64,000 bases of DNA. Origin: Paremcibacter congregatus (GTDB taxonomy: Bacteria; Pseudomonadota; Alphaproteobacteria; Sphingomonadales; Emcibacteraceae). Location: NCBI RefSeq assembly GCF_006385135.1, contig NZ_CP041025.1, forward strand, positions 186,001 through 250,000. Reading direction: 5' to 3'. Under the pieces are notes generated by a model. It saw only the letters and a list, made by a program, of their open reading frames with translations. It searched no databases and was not told the DNA's origin. The position numbers and the translations under genes are program-made. Positions 1-8,404 of the stretch are shown in pieces (the stretch's first letter is position 1; the number at the start of each line of letters is the position of its first letter).

Positions 1-61
1 CTTCCTGGTGCGGGTGAAAGAATGTCTTGAAGATCCACAGCGTCTGGTGCTCGATCTTTAA
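1..61 (+). CDS. sucB: 2-oxoglutarate dehydrogenase E2 (dihydrolipoyl succinyltransferase), 3' end only
   Basis: Only the last 19 codons are present, in the frame starting at base 2, ending at TAA 59-61. They read FLVRVKECLEDPQRLVLDL, which matches the conserved C-terminus of the succinyltransferase E2 catalytic domain (RVKE.LEDP.RLLLDL). This is followed 51 bases later by lpdA, the usual arrangement of the alphaproteobacterial 2-oxoglutarate dehydrogenase cluster. The rest of the protein lies outside the window. The identification rests on this short, distinctive tail and on the neighbour. Confidence 0.8.
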   Translation, partial: FLVRVKECLEDPQRLVLDL

Positions 62-112
62 GAACGGGCCCGATCACTAAGTTTAAGCTTGAGATAAGCA
101 AGAGGATAAAGA

Positions 113-1519
113 ATGTCTGATAATTTTGATGTCGTCATCATTGGCGGAGGCCCCGGCGGTTATGTGGCTGCCATTCGCGCGGCGCAGCTGGGGTTGAATG
201 TGGCCTGTGTGGAAATGCGCGGGGCGCCTGGCGGGACATGTCTCAATGTCGGCTGTATGCCGTCCAAGGCGTTGTTGCATGCCTCCGAGCTCTATGAAGA
301 GGCCCATCAGGGCATGGCGCAATTCGGCATCAAAACCGGCAAGGTTTCTATCGATATCAAGGAACTGATGGCCTCGAAAGACGAGACCGTCAAGGGGCTG
401 ACCGATGGTGTGGCCTTTTTGCTGAAAAAGAACAAGGTCGAGTATATTGAAGGCCGCGGCGCCATTCCGGCCAAGGGGTCGGTCAAGGTTGATCTGAATG
501 ACGGCGGCGAACGCATGCTGACCGCAAAGAATATCATTATCGCTACCGGGTCCGATGTGGCGCAGTTGCCGGGCATTGAAATTGACGAAAAACAGGTGGT
601 TTCCTCCACCGGCGCGCTCAGCCTGGCGAAAACCCCAAAACATCTGGTGGTGATTGGCGGCGGTGTGATCGGGCTGGAACTGGGCTCCGTCTGGAAGCGT
701 CTCGGCGCGGAAGTGACGGTCATCGAATATATGGACCGCATCACCCCTGAAATGGATGGGGAAGTCAGCAAGACGTTTGCCCGTATCCTGAAAAAGCAGG
801 GCTTCAAGTTCAAACTGAAATCAAAAGTCACTGCGGTCAAGAAAACCAAAACCGCGGCGATCGTAACGGTCGAGCCCGCCGCCGACGGCGACGCGGAAGA
901 GATCAAATGTGATGTGGTTCTGGTGTCTGTTGGACGCCGGCCCTATACCACGGGTCTTGGCCTGGAAGAGGCGGGGGTCAAACTCAATGACCGCGGTCAG
1001 GTGGAAATCGACGACCATTTCCGCACCAATGTGGACGGCATTTACGCTATTGGCGACGTGGTGCGCGGCGCGATGCTGGCCCATAAAGCGGAAGACGAAG
1101 GCGTGGCCGTGGCGGAGATTATCGCGGGCTTTGCCGGTCATGTGAATTACGACGCCATTCCGGGGGTGATTTACACCATGCCGGAAGTGGCGAGCGTCGG
1201 TAAAACCGAAGAACAGCTGAAAGACGCGGGCACGGCCTATGCGGTGGGGAAATTCCCCTTTACCGCCAACAGCCGCGCCAAGGCCAACCGGCAGACGGAC
1301 GGTTTCGTCAAACTGCTCAGTTGCGCCACCTCTGACAAGGTGCTTGGGGCGCATATCATTGGCGCCGATGCCGGTAATATGATCGCCGAACTGGCGCTGG
1401 CGGTGGAAAAAGGCCTGACAGCGGAAGATATCGCCTATACGTCACACGCTCATCCGACAGAAACCGAAGCCGTACGCGAAGCCGCCATGGCCACCGACGG
1501 TCGGGCGATCCATATGTAA
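113..1519 (+). CDS. lpdA: dihydrolipoyl dehydrogenase (E3)
   Basis: FAD-dependent E3 subunit that reoxidises dihydrolipoamide of 2-oxo-acid dehydrogenase complexes with NAD+. At 468 aa it has the usual family length. The N-terminal FAD fold shows [10 protein letters not shown] (residues 11-20), followed by the redox-active disulfide motif [13 protein letters not shown] with Cys43 and Cys48. The central NAD-binding fold has [10 protein letters not shown], and the C-terminal dimerisation domain carries the catalytic HAHPTETE motif. The start ATG at 113 is preceded by a purine-rich GAGGATAAAG. Lying directly behind the sucB end, it most likely serves the 2-oxoglutarate dehydrogenase complex. A strong hairpin terminator follows. 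Confidence 0.96.
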   Translation: MSDNFDVVIIGGGPGGYVAAIRAAQLGLNVACVEMRGAPGGTCLNVGCMPSKALLHASELYEEAHQGMAQFGIKTGKVSIDIKELMASKDETVKGLTDGVAFLLKKNKVEYIEGRGAIPAKGSVKVDLNDGGERMLTAKNIIIATGSDVAQLPGIEIDEKQVVSSTGALSLAKTPKHLVVIGGGVIGLELGSVWKRLGAEVTVIEYMDRITPEMDGEVSKTFARILKKQGFKFKLKSKVTAVKKTKTAAIVTVEPAADGDAEEIKCDVVLVSVGRRPYTTGLGLEEAGVKLNDRGQVEIDDHFRTNVDGIYAIGDVVRGAMLAHKAEDEGVAVAEIIAGFAGHVNYDAIPGVIYTMPEVASVGKTEEQLKDAGTAYAVGKFPFTANSRAKANRQTDGFVKLLSCATSDKVLGAHIIGADAGNMIAELALAVEKGLTAEDIAYTSHAHPTETEAVREAAMATDGRAIHM

Positions 1520-1537
1520 TCGTTTCGATTATGGAAC

Positions 1538-1571
1538 AAAAAAAAGCGGTTCACTGTGGGCCGCTTTTTTT
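1538..1571. terminator. bidirectional intrinsic terminator
   Basis: An A8 run, GCGG, a short loop, CCGC and a T8 run form an A-tract/stem/T-tract hairpin. It sits between lpdA (plus strand) and the convergent small gene ending at 1589, so it can end transcription from both sides. Confidence 0.85.
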
Positions 1572-1588
1572 ATGCGGGAGGCCTATGC

Positions 1589-2065
1589 TTATTTTAAACG
1601 CCGGGCTTTATATTGGGTGCTCTGGCCACTGGCGTTAAGGAAATAGCTGCCCATGGCGCCGCGCTCAATGGTTACGGTGAAGGGTAGCTTCCGGGGCAAC
1701 TTGACTTTTTGTGTGTCACTTTGCAGCCATACCTGACCGCTTTCGGTGGTGATCATAAACTGCTTTGCCGGGCCAAATTTTATGCCGGTGACGGTTTGTG
1801 TGATGTGTTCACCTTCTTTTTCTTTTAAGCCGAAGGTTTGGGGTATTTTTTGGCCGCTGGATTTCGCTTCCTTCCGGGCGTTGTCTGGGGAGGCGTTCAC
1901 GGCGGGGGGTGTCTTTATTTTATCGGCGACGGCATCAAAACAGGCCAGACGCGCGTCAATGGCGGTAATTGAACGGCAGGTCAGTATGTCCTGTATCGTA
2001 TCCGCCTTGGCGACGCTCGCGCCTGTAGAGAGACTAAAAATTAATCCGATTATCAAGTGACGCAT
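1589..2065 (-). CDS. hypothetical exported protein
   Basis: The longer open frame runs back into glpD. The likely start is the ATG at 2065, which gives 158 aa with a clear signal peptide (MRHLIIGLIFSLSTGASVAKA). After cleavage comes the pattern ILTCRSI.....RLACFDAV, two cysteines in a CR.I...D.RLACYD-like motif seen in several small periplasmic proteins, some of them type VI secretion accessory proteins. A lysine-rich linker and a C-terminal beta-rich segment (residues about 90-158) follow. The start overlaps the last 32 bases of glpD on the same strand, suggesting co-transcription, though the products have no obvious link. Function unknown. Confidence 0.7.
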   Translation of the reverse strand: MRHLIIGLIFSLSTGASVAKADTIQDILTCRSITAIDARLACFDAVADKIKTPPAVNASPDNARKEAKSSGQKIPQTFGLKEKEGEHITQTVTGIKFGPAKQFMITTESGQVWLQSDTQKVKLPRKLPFTVTIERGAMGSYFLNASGQSTQYKARRLK

Positions 2066-3617
2066 AATGTTGTCCTGTTCTGCTTTGTTTTTCTTTAAGC
2101 CATTTTTCAAGTCGTGTGACGTCTTCTTCCGACCAGCGCAGGCCCAGTTTGGTCCGTCGCCAGAGAATATCTTCCGCCGTTTGGGCCCATTCATGACGGC
2201 CCAGAAAGTCGGCCTCGTAATCATACAGGCCCGGCCCGATCAGATAGCCCTCTGTGGCGAGGTCTTCCACGCCTTCATCCTTCAAAGACCGGCCGGGATA
2301 GTCCTTGAACATCTGGTCCATGCGGGTGCCGTATAGACCGGCATAGCGGGCGCAGAGGTCAGGGTCGAGCCAGGGGTAGCGGTCTTGCTGGGCGGCGATG
2401 AAAGCGGTGCGGTCCTGATCCGGAAGTGCGCCGCCGGGCAAGGGGGCGCTGTCGGTCCAGGGTTCGGCCATATCGGGGAAATACGGTGCAAGTTTTTCCA
2501 TCGCCTGTTCCGCCAGAAGACGAAAAGTCGTAATCTTGCCGCCAAAAATAGACAGCAGCGGCGCCCCGCCGTCTTCCCTGAGCGCGAGTACATAATCCCG
2601 GGTTACGGCGCTGGCCTCGGCCGTGGCGTCATCATACAGGGGCCGCACCCCGGCATAATGACTGACCACATCGTCTTTCGTCAGGGGGTGGCCAAGGGTC
2701 GGAGTGAAATAAAGATTGATTTGCTGACACAGATAGTCGATTTCCGCATCTGATATATGAACGTCGTCGGGGTCGCCGTCGAAGGCTTCGTCGGTGGTGC
2801 CCACCAGGGTGAAGTCTTTTTCATAGGGAATGGCGAAAATTATCCGCCCGTCGGCGATCTGCAGGATGTATGAATCATCACCGGGGAACAGGCGCTGTAG
2901 AATGATATGGCTGCCCTTGACCAGACGCAGCCGGTTATGGGCCGGCAGGGCCAGACGGTCGCAGATCACATCAGATACCCATGGGCCGGCGGCATTGACG
3001 ATTGCCTTGGCGGAAACATCCATCAGGCTGTCGGTCTGGCGATCTTTAAGCCGGGCCTGCCACAAGCCGTCCTGCTGTCGGGCGGACTGGAAAATCGTCC
3101 GGGGACGTATTGTTGCGCCGAGATCCTGGGCATCGCGGGCATTCAGCACCACCAGACGGGCATCATCCACCCAACAGTCGTAATAACTGAAGGCGTCGCT
3201 AAAGTCGGCTTTAAGTGGACTGTCCTCGCCCAGTTTCACGGCCCGGGACTTGCCCAGTTTTTTTCGTCGGGTCAGGTGATCATAAAAAAACAAACCGATC
3301 CGGATCATCCATTTAGGTCTGAGGTGGGGGGCGTGAGGCAGAATGAATTTCATCGGCCAGATGATATGGGGTGCCAGACCAAGCAGCAGTTCGCGTTCTT
3401 TCAGAGCCTTGCGCACCAGGCGAAATTCATACTGTTCCAGATAGCGCAGACCGCCGTGAATGAGCTTGGTGCTTTTCGACGAGGTGCCGGACGCCAGGTC
3501 ATTCTGCTCCACCAGCAGAACATTCAGCCCGCGCCCCGCCGCATCGCGGGCAATGCCGACGCCGTTAATTCCGCCGCCAATAATCAGCAGATCATAAGGA
3601 GGTTCGAGTGTGGTCAT
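2034..3617 (-). CDS. glpD: aerobic glycerol-3-phosphate dehydrogenase
   Basis: Membrane-associated FAD enzyme that oxidises sn-glycerol-3-phosphate to dihydroxyacetone phosphate and passes electrons to ubiquinone. The 527 aa length is typical. The N-terminus has the FAD fold LLIIGGGINGVGIARDAAGR followed by the family hallmark SSKSTKLIHGGLRYLEQ. A further glycine motif, FGGKITTFR, lies near residue 360, and the C-terminal cap domain ends the protein. It is divergently transcribed from glpK across a 139-base gap, so the two glycerol genes likely share a control region. No glpF or glpR is visible in the window. The small exported-protein gene overlaps its 3' end. Confidence 0.95.
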   Translation of the reverse strand: MTTLEPPYDLLIIGGGINGVGIARDAAGRGLNVLLVEQNDLASGTSSKSTKLIHGGLRYLEQYEFRLVRKALKERELLLGLAPHIIWPMKFILPHAPHLRPKWMIRIGLFFYDHLTRRKKLGKSRAVKLGEDSPLKADFSDAFSYYDCWVDDARLVVLNARDAQDLGATIRPRTIFQSARQQDGLWQARLKDRQTDSLMDVSAKAIVNAAGPWVSDVICDRLALPAHNRLRLVKGSHIILQRLFPGDDSYILQIADGRIIFAIPYEKDFTLVGTTDEAFDGDPDDVHISDAEIDYLCQQINLYFTPTLGHPLTKDDVVSHYAGVRPLYDDATAEASAVTRDYVLALREDGGAPLLSIFGGKITTFRLLAEQAMEKLAPYFPDMAEPWTDSAPLPGGALPDQDRTAFIAAQQDRYPWLDPDLCARYAGLYGTRMDQMFKDYPGRSLKDEGVEDLATEGYLIGPGLYDYEADFLGRHEWAQTAEDILWRRTKLGLRWSEEDVTRLEKWLKEKQSRTGQHYASLDNRINF

Positions 3618-3625
3618 ATATTATT

Positions 3626-3655
3626 TTGATCCCAATTCATCTTATGCTGTATAAT
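3626..3655 (+). promoter_or_regulatory. possible sigma70-type promoter for glpK
   Basis: TTGATC at 3626-3631 and TATAAT at 3650-3655 are separated by 18 bases in the glpD/glpK divergent region. The -10 box is perfect and the -35 box partial. It would give a glpK leader of about 95 bases. No regulator site could be assigned by eye. Confidence 0.4.
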
Positions 3656-3756
3656 GCACATCTGTTTCAGCCTATATTAGGGCAATAGACATTTTTCGCA
3701 ATATCCAGTTGCGGTATCGCGGTGCAGTTTGGGCATGATTTCATAAGGGAGCGGTG

Positions 3757-5244
3757 ATGACAGGCTATATTCTGGCCCTTGATCAGGGTACCACCAGCAG
3801 CCGGGCCATGATCTTTGATGACACAGGCGCCGTGGTGGCCCGGGCCCAACAGGAAATTCCCCTTTCCTATCCCCGGGATGGCTGGGTCGAGCTGGCCGGG
3901 GCGGATATTCTTTCCTCGACGTTTGATTGTGCACGGCAGGCGCTGAGCCAGATGCCGGACGGGACCCGCCCGCAGGCGTTAGGCATTACCAATCAGCGGG
4001 AAACCACATTAATATGGGATCGGGCGACCGGTGAGCCAGTCTATCCGGCGATTGTCTGGCAGGACCGCAGAACGGCGGAACAATGCCGCGAGATGGTGGC
4101 GGCGGGTCAGGAGGCGGGGGTGATGGAAAAAACCGGCCTGTTGCTCGACCCCTATTTCTCGGCGACCAAGATTTCCTGGATTCTGGATCATGTGCCGGGC
4201 GCCCGGGCGCGGGCGGCGCGGGGCGAGCTCGCCTTTGGTACGGTGGACAGTTTCCTGCTCTGGCATCTGACCGGGGGAGAGGTGCATGCCACGGACGTCA
4301 CCAACGCGGCGCGTACCCTGTTGTTCAATATCCATGATCTGGCCTGGGACGAAGCGTTGCTCGACCTGTTTCGGGTGCCGGCGGAAGTGCTGCCGGAGGT
4401 TCAGGCCTGCGATCATCACTTTGGCGCTGTCAAGGCGGAACTGTTCGGTTTTACCCTGCCCATTACAGCGATGGCCGGGGACCAGCAGGCGGCCCTGGTG
4501 GGGCAGAACTGTCTGACGGCGGGGGATGTGAAATGCACCTATGGTACGGGCGGCTTTCTGATGATGAATGTCGGGTCGGAACCGGTTATGTCGCAGAACC
4601 GTCTGTTGACCACGGTGGCCTATCAGGTCAAGGGGCAGACCGCCTATGCTCTGGAAGGCAGTTTCTTTTCCGCCGGTTCCAGCATTCAATGGCTCAGGGA
4701 CGGGCTGGGGGTCATTGCCCATGCGGCGGAAACCGAAGATCTGGCGCGTTCCATTGACAGTTGCAAAGGGGTGTATCTGGTGCCGGCCTTTACCGGACTT
4801 GGCGCCCCGCATTGGAACCCGGATGCGCGGGGCAGCCTGTTTGGTCTGACCCGGGACAGTGGCCGGGCCGAGATTGCGCGGGCGGCGCTGGAATCGATCG
4901 GTTATCAGACGGCGGACCTGATTGACGCGATGCAGCAGGACGCCGGGCTAGAGGTCGGACACCTGAAAGTTGACGGGGGCATGGTGGCCAATCAATGGCT
5001 GTTGCAGTTCATTGCCGATATTATAACCGTAGATGTGCACCGGCCGCGGATTACGGAGACCACTTCTGTCGGTATTGCGATACTCGCAGGGATTGGGTCC
5101 GGTATGGTTAACGCAATTAGGGATTTGTCAATATTTTGCGAGTATGATCTTCACATCACGCCGAATCGGCATGATATTGAAAAAAATATAAAGAAAAATG
5201 GTTGGAAAAAAGCCCTGAAATCAACGTGTTATTATTCCACGTAG
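3757..5244 (+). CDS. glpK: glycerol kinase
   Basis: FGGY-family kinase that phosphorylates glycerol to glycerol-3-phosphate with ATP, feeding GlpD encoded divergently. The N-terminus ALDQGTTSSRAMIFD is the family phosphate-binding motif, with TNQRETT and VWQDRRT following. The C-terminal domain has MAGDQQAALVGQ, YGTGGF and VDGGMVANQWLLQF. The open frame begins at a GTG (3754), but the ATG three bases later is better spaced from AAGGGA (3745-3750), so that start is used; length 495 aa. The last 50 codons or so become AT-rich and the C-terminal tail diverges from the usual family ending, although the terminal GWKKA motif is still recognisable. Confidence 0.94.
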   Translation: MTGYILALDQGTTSSRAMIFDDTGAVVARAQQEIPLSYPRDGWVELAGADILSSTFDCARQALSQMPDGTRPQALGITNQRETTLIWDRATGEPVYPAIVWQDRRTAEQCREMVAAGQEAGVMEKTGLLLDPYFSATKISWILDHVPGARARAARGELAFGTVDSFLLWHLTGGEVHATDVTNAARTLLFNIHDLAWDEALLDLFRVPAEVLPEVQACDHHFGAVKAELFGFTLPITAMAGDQQAALVGQNCLTAGDVKCTYGTGGFLMMNVGSEPVMSQNRLLTTVAYQVKGQTAYALEGSFFSAGSSIQWLRDGLGVIAHAAETEDLARSIDSCKGVYLVPAFTGLGAPHWNPDARGSLFGLTRDSGRAEIARAALESIGYQTADLIDAMQQDAGLEVGHLKVDGGMVANQWLLQFIADIITVDVHRPRITETTSVGIAILAGIGSGMVNAIRDLSIFCEYDLHITPNRHDIEKNIKKNGWKKALKSTCYYST

Positions 5245-5284
5245 AAAATATATAATTTTGGGTATTCTCCAATTGGGTTAAATG

Positions 5285-5337
5285 TTATATAAGCATAATA
5301 CTATATAAAAATAATGCAAAAGTTTCATATAAGAAAC
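5285..5337. promoter_or_regulatory. AT-rich inverted repeats before the ArsR-type gene
   Basis: TTATATA (5285-5291) and TATATAA (5302-5308) form an inverted repeat, and GTTTC (5322-5326) with GAAAC (5333-5337) form a second. They lie 40-95 bases upstream of the ArsR-family gene, where such repressors usually bind their own promoter. An operator role is inferred from position and symmetry only. Confidence 0.35.
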
Positions 5338-5378
5338 ATTGTACAAAATTGGCAGATTTTAACATACGGTAGAATGGG

Positions 5379-5717
5379 ATGACCAACATCATGATAAATA
5401 TGATTGATTCGGACAGACTTCAGGAATCTTCTTCTGAAGCAGCAGACTTTCTTAAAACAATGGCAAACTCGAACCGGCTGGTGATTTTAAGCCGCCTGAT
5501 GGACGGTGAAATGTGCGTTGGGGATCTGGAGAAAAACCTTAATATTTCTCAATCCGCTTTGTCACAGCATCTGAGCCGCATGCGGTCTGAAGGCATGGTA
5601 TCAACCCGCAGAGAAAGCCAGCAGATTTTCTATCGCATCAAAGACGAACGGGTGGCGCATTTGCTGAAGCTGACCTATGACCTCTTTTGTCGCGATGAAT
5701 ATGCAGAGGCCGTTTAG
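5379..5717 (+). CDS. ArsR-family winged-helix transcriptional regulator
   Basis: 112 aa, typical of ArsR/SmtB repressors. The winged helix-turn-helix is clear: NRLVILSRLMDGEMCVGDLE, then the recognition helix SQSALSQHLSRMRSEGMV and the wing TRRESQQIFYRI. The overall pattern is closest to the BigR/SqrR/HlyU persulfide-sensing branch. In those proteins one cysteine sits in the first helix after the NRL motif and one near the C-terminus. Here the C-terminal cysteine is kept (Cys104, DLFC), but the first position is Ser38 and the other cysteine is Cys46, at the first position of the ArsR ELCVCDL metal motif. It stands alone between glpK and a peptidase gene, so the target is unclear. ATGs at codons 5 and 8 are alternative starts. 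Confidence 0.88.
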   Translation: MTNIMINMIDSDRLQESSSEAADFLKTMANSNRLVILSRLMDGEMCVGDLEKNLNISQSALSQHLSRMRSEGMVSTRRESQQIFYRIKDERVAHLLKLTYDLFCRDEYAEAV

Positions 5718-5796
5718 GCTTTCCTGAGGCTTCTTGCATCTTGAAGATGATCTTTCCCGGAATATATTCGGGGAAACGCCTTTGATGCGTTTTCTT

Positions 5797-5830
5797 ATAA
5801 AAAACCAGCCTGGACCAGGGCTGGTTTTTC
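5797..5830 (+). terminator. intrinsic terminator after the ArsR-type gene
   Basis: A strong hairpin (AAAAACCAGCC, short loop, GGCTGGTTTTTC) ends in a T-run about 80 bases after the stop codon of the ArsR-family gene and 85 bases before the S9 peptidase gene. Confidence 0.85.
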
Positions 5831-5914
5831 TTTTAAAGTACTGGTCTTGACACGTCAGGGTGTGTATCTACAGTTTGATAAACCTGATGGCTGTATTTTT
5901 CTTGGGGGGACATT

Positions 5915-7846
5915 ATGTCACGCATTTCATCTTTATTTCTTTATGTAGTCTGCCTTGGTCTGACGGTATTTGCCCTGTTGGGCAGCGCCGCTCGGGCGAC
6001 AGAGACAGGCGGGGCCATTTCGGCGGAGGCTTTTGGCGATTTGCCGAACTTCCGTTTGATCAAATTGTCTCCCACGGGCAAACGGGTGGCGTCACTGCAA
6101 AATTATCAGGGCGGTTATGTCCTGGTGACCCAGAGTTTTGACAAAGCGGAATCAGACGCCGTTTATGTTTCCGCCTATAAGGGTTATGAGATTGAATCAG
6201 TGCGGTGGGTCAATGATCACCGGTTGATTGTCACTGTCGGCTGGACAGAACGGGACGGCTTTCTGCGCTACCGGATGAGCCGCATCGTGGCGATGAATTG
6301 GGACAAATCAAATTCAATTCAGCTTTTGAAACGGGATTTGAAATCTCAGTTCCACAGTGATGTGATCAGTATGTTGCCGGATGATCCGGATCATATTCTG
6401 ATGGGGGTGGATCGCAGTAAAACAAACTATCCTGATGTGTATAAGGTCAATGTCAATACTGGCAGTATGAAACGTCAGGTGCGCAGCAGAGCGTCGGTGC
6501 GGGACTGGTGGGCCGACGGTAAGGGCGTGGTGCGCATGGGCATGGGCATGTATAAACTGCGCAACCGCCTGATTTTCCGCAATAGCGCGGACGACAGTTG
6601 GCGAACCCTGGCGAAATATGATGTCATCAAGGATGACGTCCCCTTCACCATGGCCGGTTTCACAGAAGTTCCTCATGTTATTTATGTTTCAAAACTGGAT
6701 GAGAAGGGCCGCAAGGCTTTTTATCGGTATGATACGGAACAGGAAGAATTTCTCGAGAAGATCGCGGGTCATGATACGGTTGATGTTTCGGAATTGATCA
6801 TCAATGATAAAGGCGGTCTTGACGGGTACCGGTATCTGGATGAAATGCCTCATACGGTATACAGGAACAGTCTGTATAAAGCCCTACAGAAAATGTTGAA
6901 GAAAAACTTCCCCTACAAGCAGGTCCAGATGGTCAGTAAAAGCCGGGATGAAAAGAAATTCATCATCAAGGTTATGGCGCCTGACCTGCCGGGTGACCTC
7001 TATTTCCTTAATCTGGAGACCAAAGAACTGTATAAGTTTAATGAAACCCATGCGATGCTGGCGAGCAGCAAATTGTCTCCTATGGAGATGATTAGCTATA
7101 CGGCCCGGGACGGGCTGGCTATTTCCGGGTATCTGTCCCTGCCCCGGGGTGTCGACCGGGAAACGGCGAAAAATATTCCCATGGTGATCCTGCCCCACGG
7201 CGGCCCGTTCGCCCGGGACAGTTATGGGTTTGATTATTGGGTGCAGTTTCTTACCACTCGCGGGTACGGTGTCTTGCAGATGAATTATCGTGGATCAGAA
7301 GGCTATGGCACGGTATTCGAGGCCCTCGGCCACCATGAATGGGGCCGCAAGATGCTCGAAGACATTAATGACGGCACCAAATGGGCGATTGAGCAGGGCT
7401 TCGCCGATGCGGACCGCATTTGCATTATGGGCGGCAGTTATGGTGGTTATGCGGCATTGCAGGCGGTGGTCAAGGACCCGACGCTATATAAATGCTCCGT
7501 CGCCTTTGCCGCGGTGACTGATGTGAGCCGTATGATGCAGGATGACCGGCATTTTCTTGATTATCGTCGTTGGCAGTATTATATCCGCAATGATGATCTG
7601 GGTTTTGCTGATATTTCACCGATCAATCATGTGGATAAACTGAATGTTCCGATCCTGCTGGTTCACGGCACTGAAGACGTGCGGGTGCGTTACGACCACA
7701 GTAAAGCAATGGCCCAGAAACTGAAACGGGCGCGTAAGTCCTTCAAATTTGTCACTTTGAAAGATGGTGACCATCATCTCAGCAATCAGAAAGACCGCAT
7801 CAAATTCCTGCAGGAAGTGGAAAAATTCCTCGCGAAAAACCTATGA
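5915..7846 (+). CDS. secreted S9-family (prolyl oligopeptidase-like) serine peptidase
   Basis: 643 aa with a cleavable signal peptide (about residues 1-28, ending GSAARA), so probably periplasmic or exported. Residues about 40-390 form the beta-propeller-like N-terminal region. The alpha/beta-hydrolase catalytic domain occupies roughly 400-643, with the nucleophile in MGGSYGGYAAL (Ser508), the acid in HGTEDVRV and the base in DGDHHLS. An oxyanion-region motif, ILPHGGPFARD, lies upstream. These match the S9C/acylaminoacyl-peptidase-like group. Predicted role is hydrolysis of oligopeptides; the true substrate is not visible. The start ATG follows a GGGGGG stretch. The last 6 bases overlap the convergent MAPEG gene. 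Confidence 0.92.
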   Translation: MSRISSLFLYVVCLGLTVFALLGSAARATETGGAISAEAFGDLPNFRLIKLSPTGKRVASLQNYQGGYVLVTQSFDKAESDAVYVSAYKGYEIESVRWVNDHRLIVTVGWTERDGFLRYRMSRIVAMNWDKSNSIQLLKRDLKSQFHSDVISMLPDDPDHILMGVDRSKTNYPDVYKVNVNTGSMKRQVRSRASVRDWWADGKGVVRMGMGMYKLRNRLIFRNSADDSWRTLAKYDVIKDDVPFTMAGFTEVPHVIYVSKLDEKGRKAFYRYDTEQEEFLEKIAGHDTVDVSELIINDKGGLDGYRYLDEMPHTVYRNSLYKALQKMLKKNFPYKQVQMVSKSRDEKKFIIKVMAPDLPGDLYFLNLETKELYKFNETHAMLASSKLSPMEMISYTARDGLAISGYLSLPRGVDRETAKNIPMVILPHGGPFARDSYGFDYWVQFLTTRGYGVLQMNYRGSEGYGTVFEALGHHEWGRKMLEDINDGTKWAIEQGFADADRICIMGGSYGGYAALQAVVKDPTLYKCSVAFAAVTDVSRMMQDDRHFLDYRRWQYYIRNDDLGFADISPINHVDKLNVPILLVHGTEDVRVRYDHSKAMAQKLKRARKSFKFVTLKDGDHHLSNQKDRIKFLQEVEKFLAKNL

Positions 7847-8254
7847 GGCTGGAACCATCATCAGCAGTCTCACCCACATGGCGAGGATAATCAGATGGCC
7901 GATGATAAAGGCGCCCAGACGGTGTAATACATGATTATAGGTGGTGTGGATCAGCGCATGGATCAGTCGCATGACAAAAAAGCTCCAGGCCAGATAGATG
8001 AAAACCGTATCGCTGAGGTTCAGCACCAAAATCGTCAGACAAACGGCGTAGAATAGCACCGGCAGTTCAAACAGGTTGCTCCAGTGCCGGGTCGGTTTCT
8101 GCATATAGCTCGGCGGTGTGTCGTCGGTGAATTCACGAAGGTAGCGGGCTTTGACGTCTCCCTGTCGGTAGGCCTTGATGCGGGTGGCGAGCACCAGCCC
8201 CGCATAGAGTAATGTGAAAATCGCAAGTAATCCCATGGGATAAATAAGTTGCAT
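7841..8254 (-). CDS. MAPEG-family membrane protein
   Basis: The open frame extends far upstream, but the likely start is the ATG at 8254 (MQLIYPMGLL), giving 137 aa, normal for the family. Four hydrophobic helices are visible. The family signature is present between helices 1 and 2: HWSNLFELPVLFYAVC (N..E.PvlFY pattern), followed by R.IHALIHTTYN..LHR. MAPEG proteins are glutathione- or lipid-handling integral membrane proteins; bacterial members are mostly uncharacterised. It converges on the S9 peptidase gene with a 6-base overlap and diverges from the aminotransferase gene across a 150-base gap that contains a palindrome. Confidence 0.88.
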   Translation of the reverse strand: MQLIYPMGLLAIFTLLYAGLVLATRIKAYRQGDVKARYLREFTDDTPPSYMQKPTRHWSNLFELPVLFYAVCLTILVLNLSDTVFIYLAWSFFVMRLIHALIHTTYNHVLHRLGAFIIGHLIILAMWVRLLMMVPAS

Positions 8255-8288
8255 TGACCTAACCCTTCCTGTTGAATTTTTTTTCAGT

Positions 8289-8314
8289 TTAGCAAAAAAT
8301 GCGCATTTGGCTAA
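8289..8314. promoter_or_regulatory. palindrome in the MAPEG/aminotransferase divergent region
   Basis: A perfect 12-base palindrome, AAATGCGCATTT (8297-8308), is flanked by TTAGC (8289-8293) and GCTAA (8310-8314). Together they make a nearly symmetrical 26-base site between two divergent start codons. It may be an operator; no regulator is identified. Confidence 0.4.
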
Positions 8315-8404
8315 TTTTATTTGGTAAATGACGATCGGCAAGATAGGCTCAAGACTCCTGTCTGTTTTTGACTTTAGTTCGCGATCACAAGAGGCCCGCA
8401 CCCT

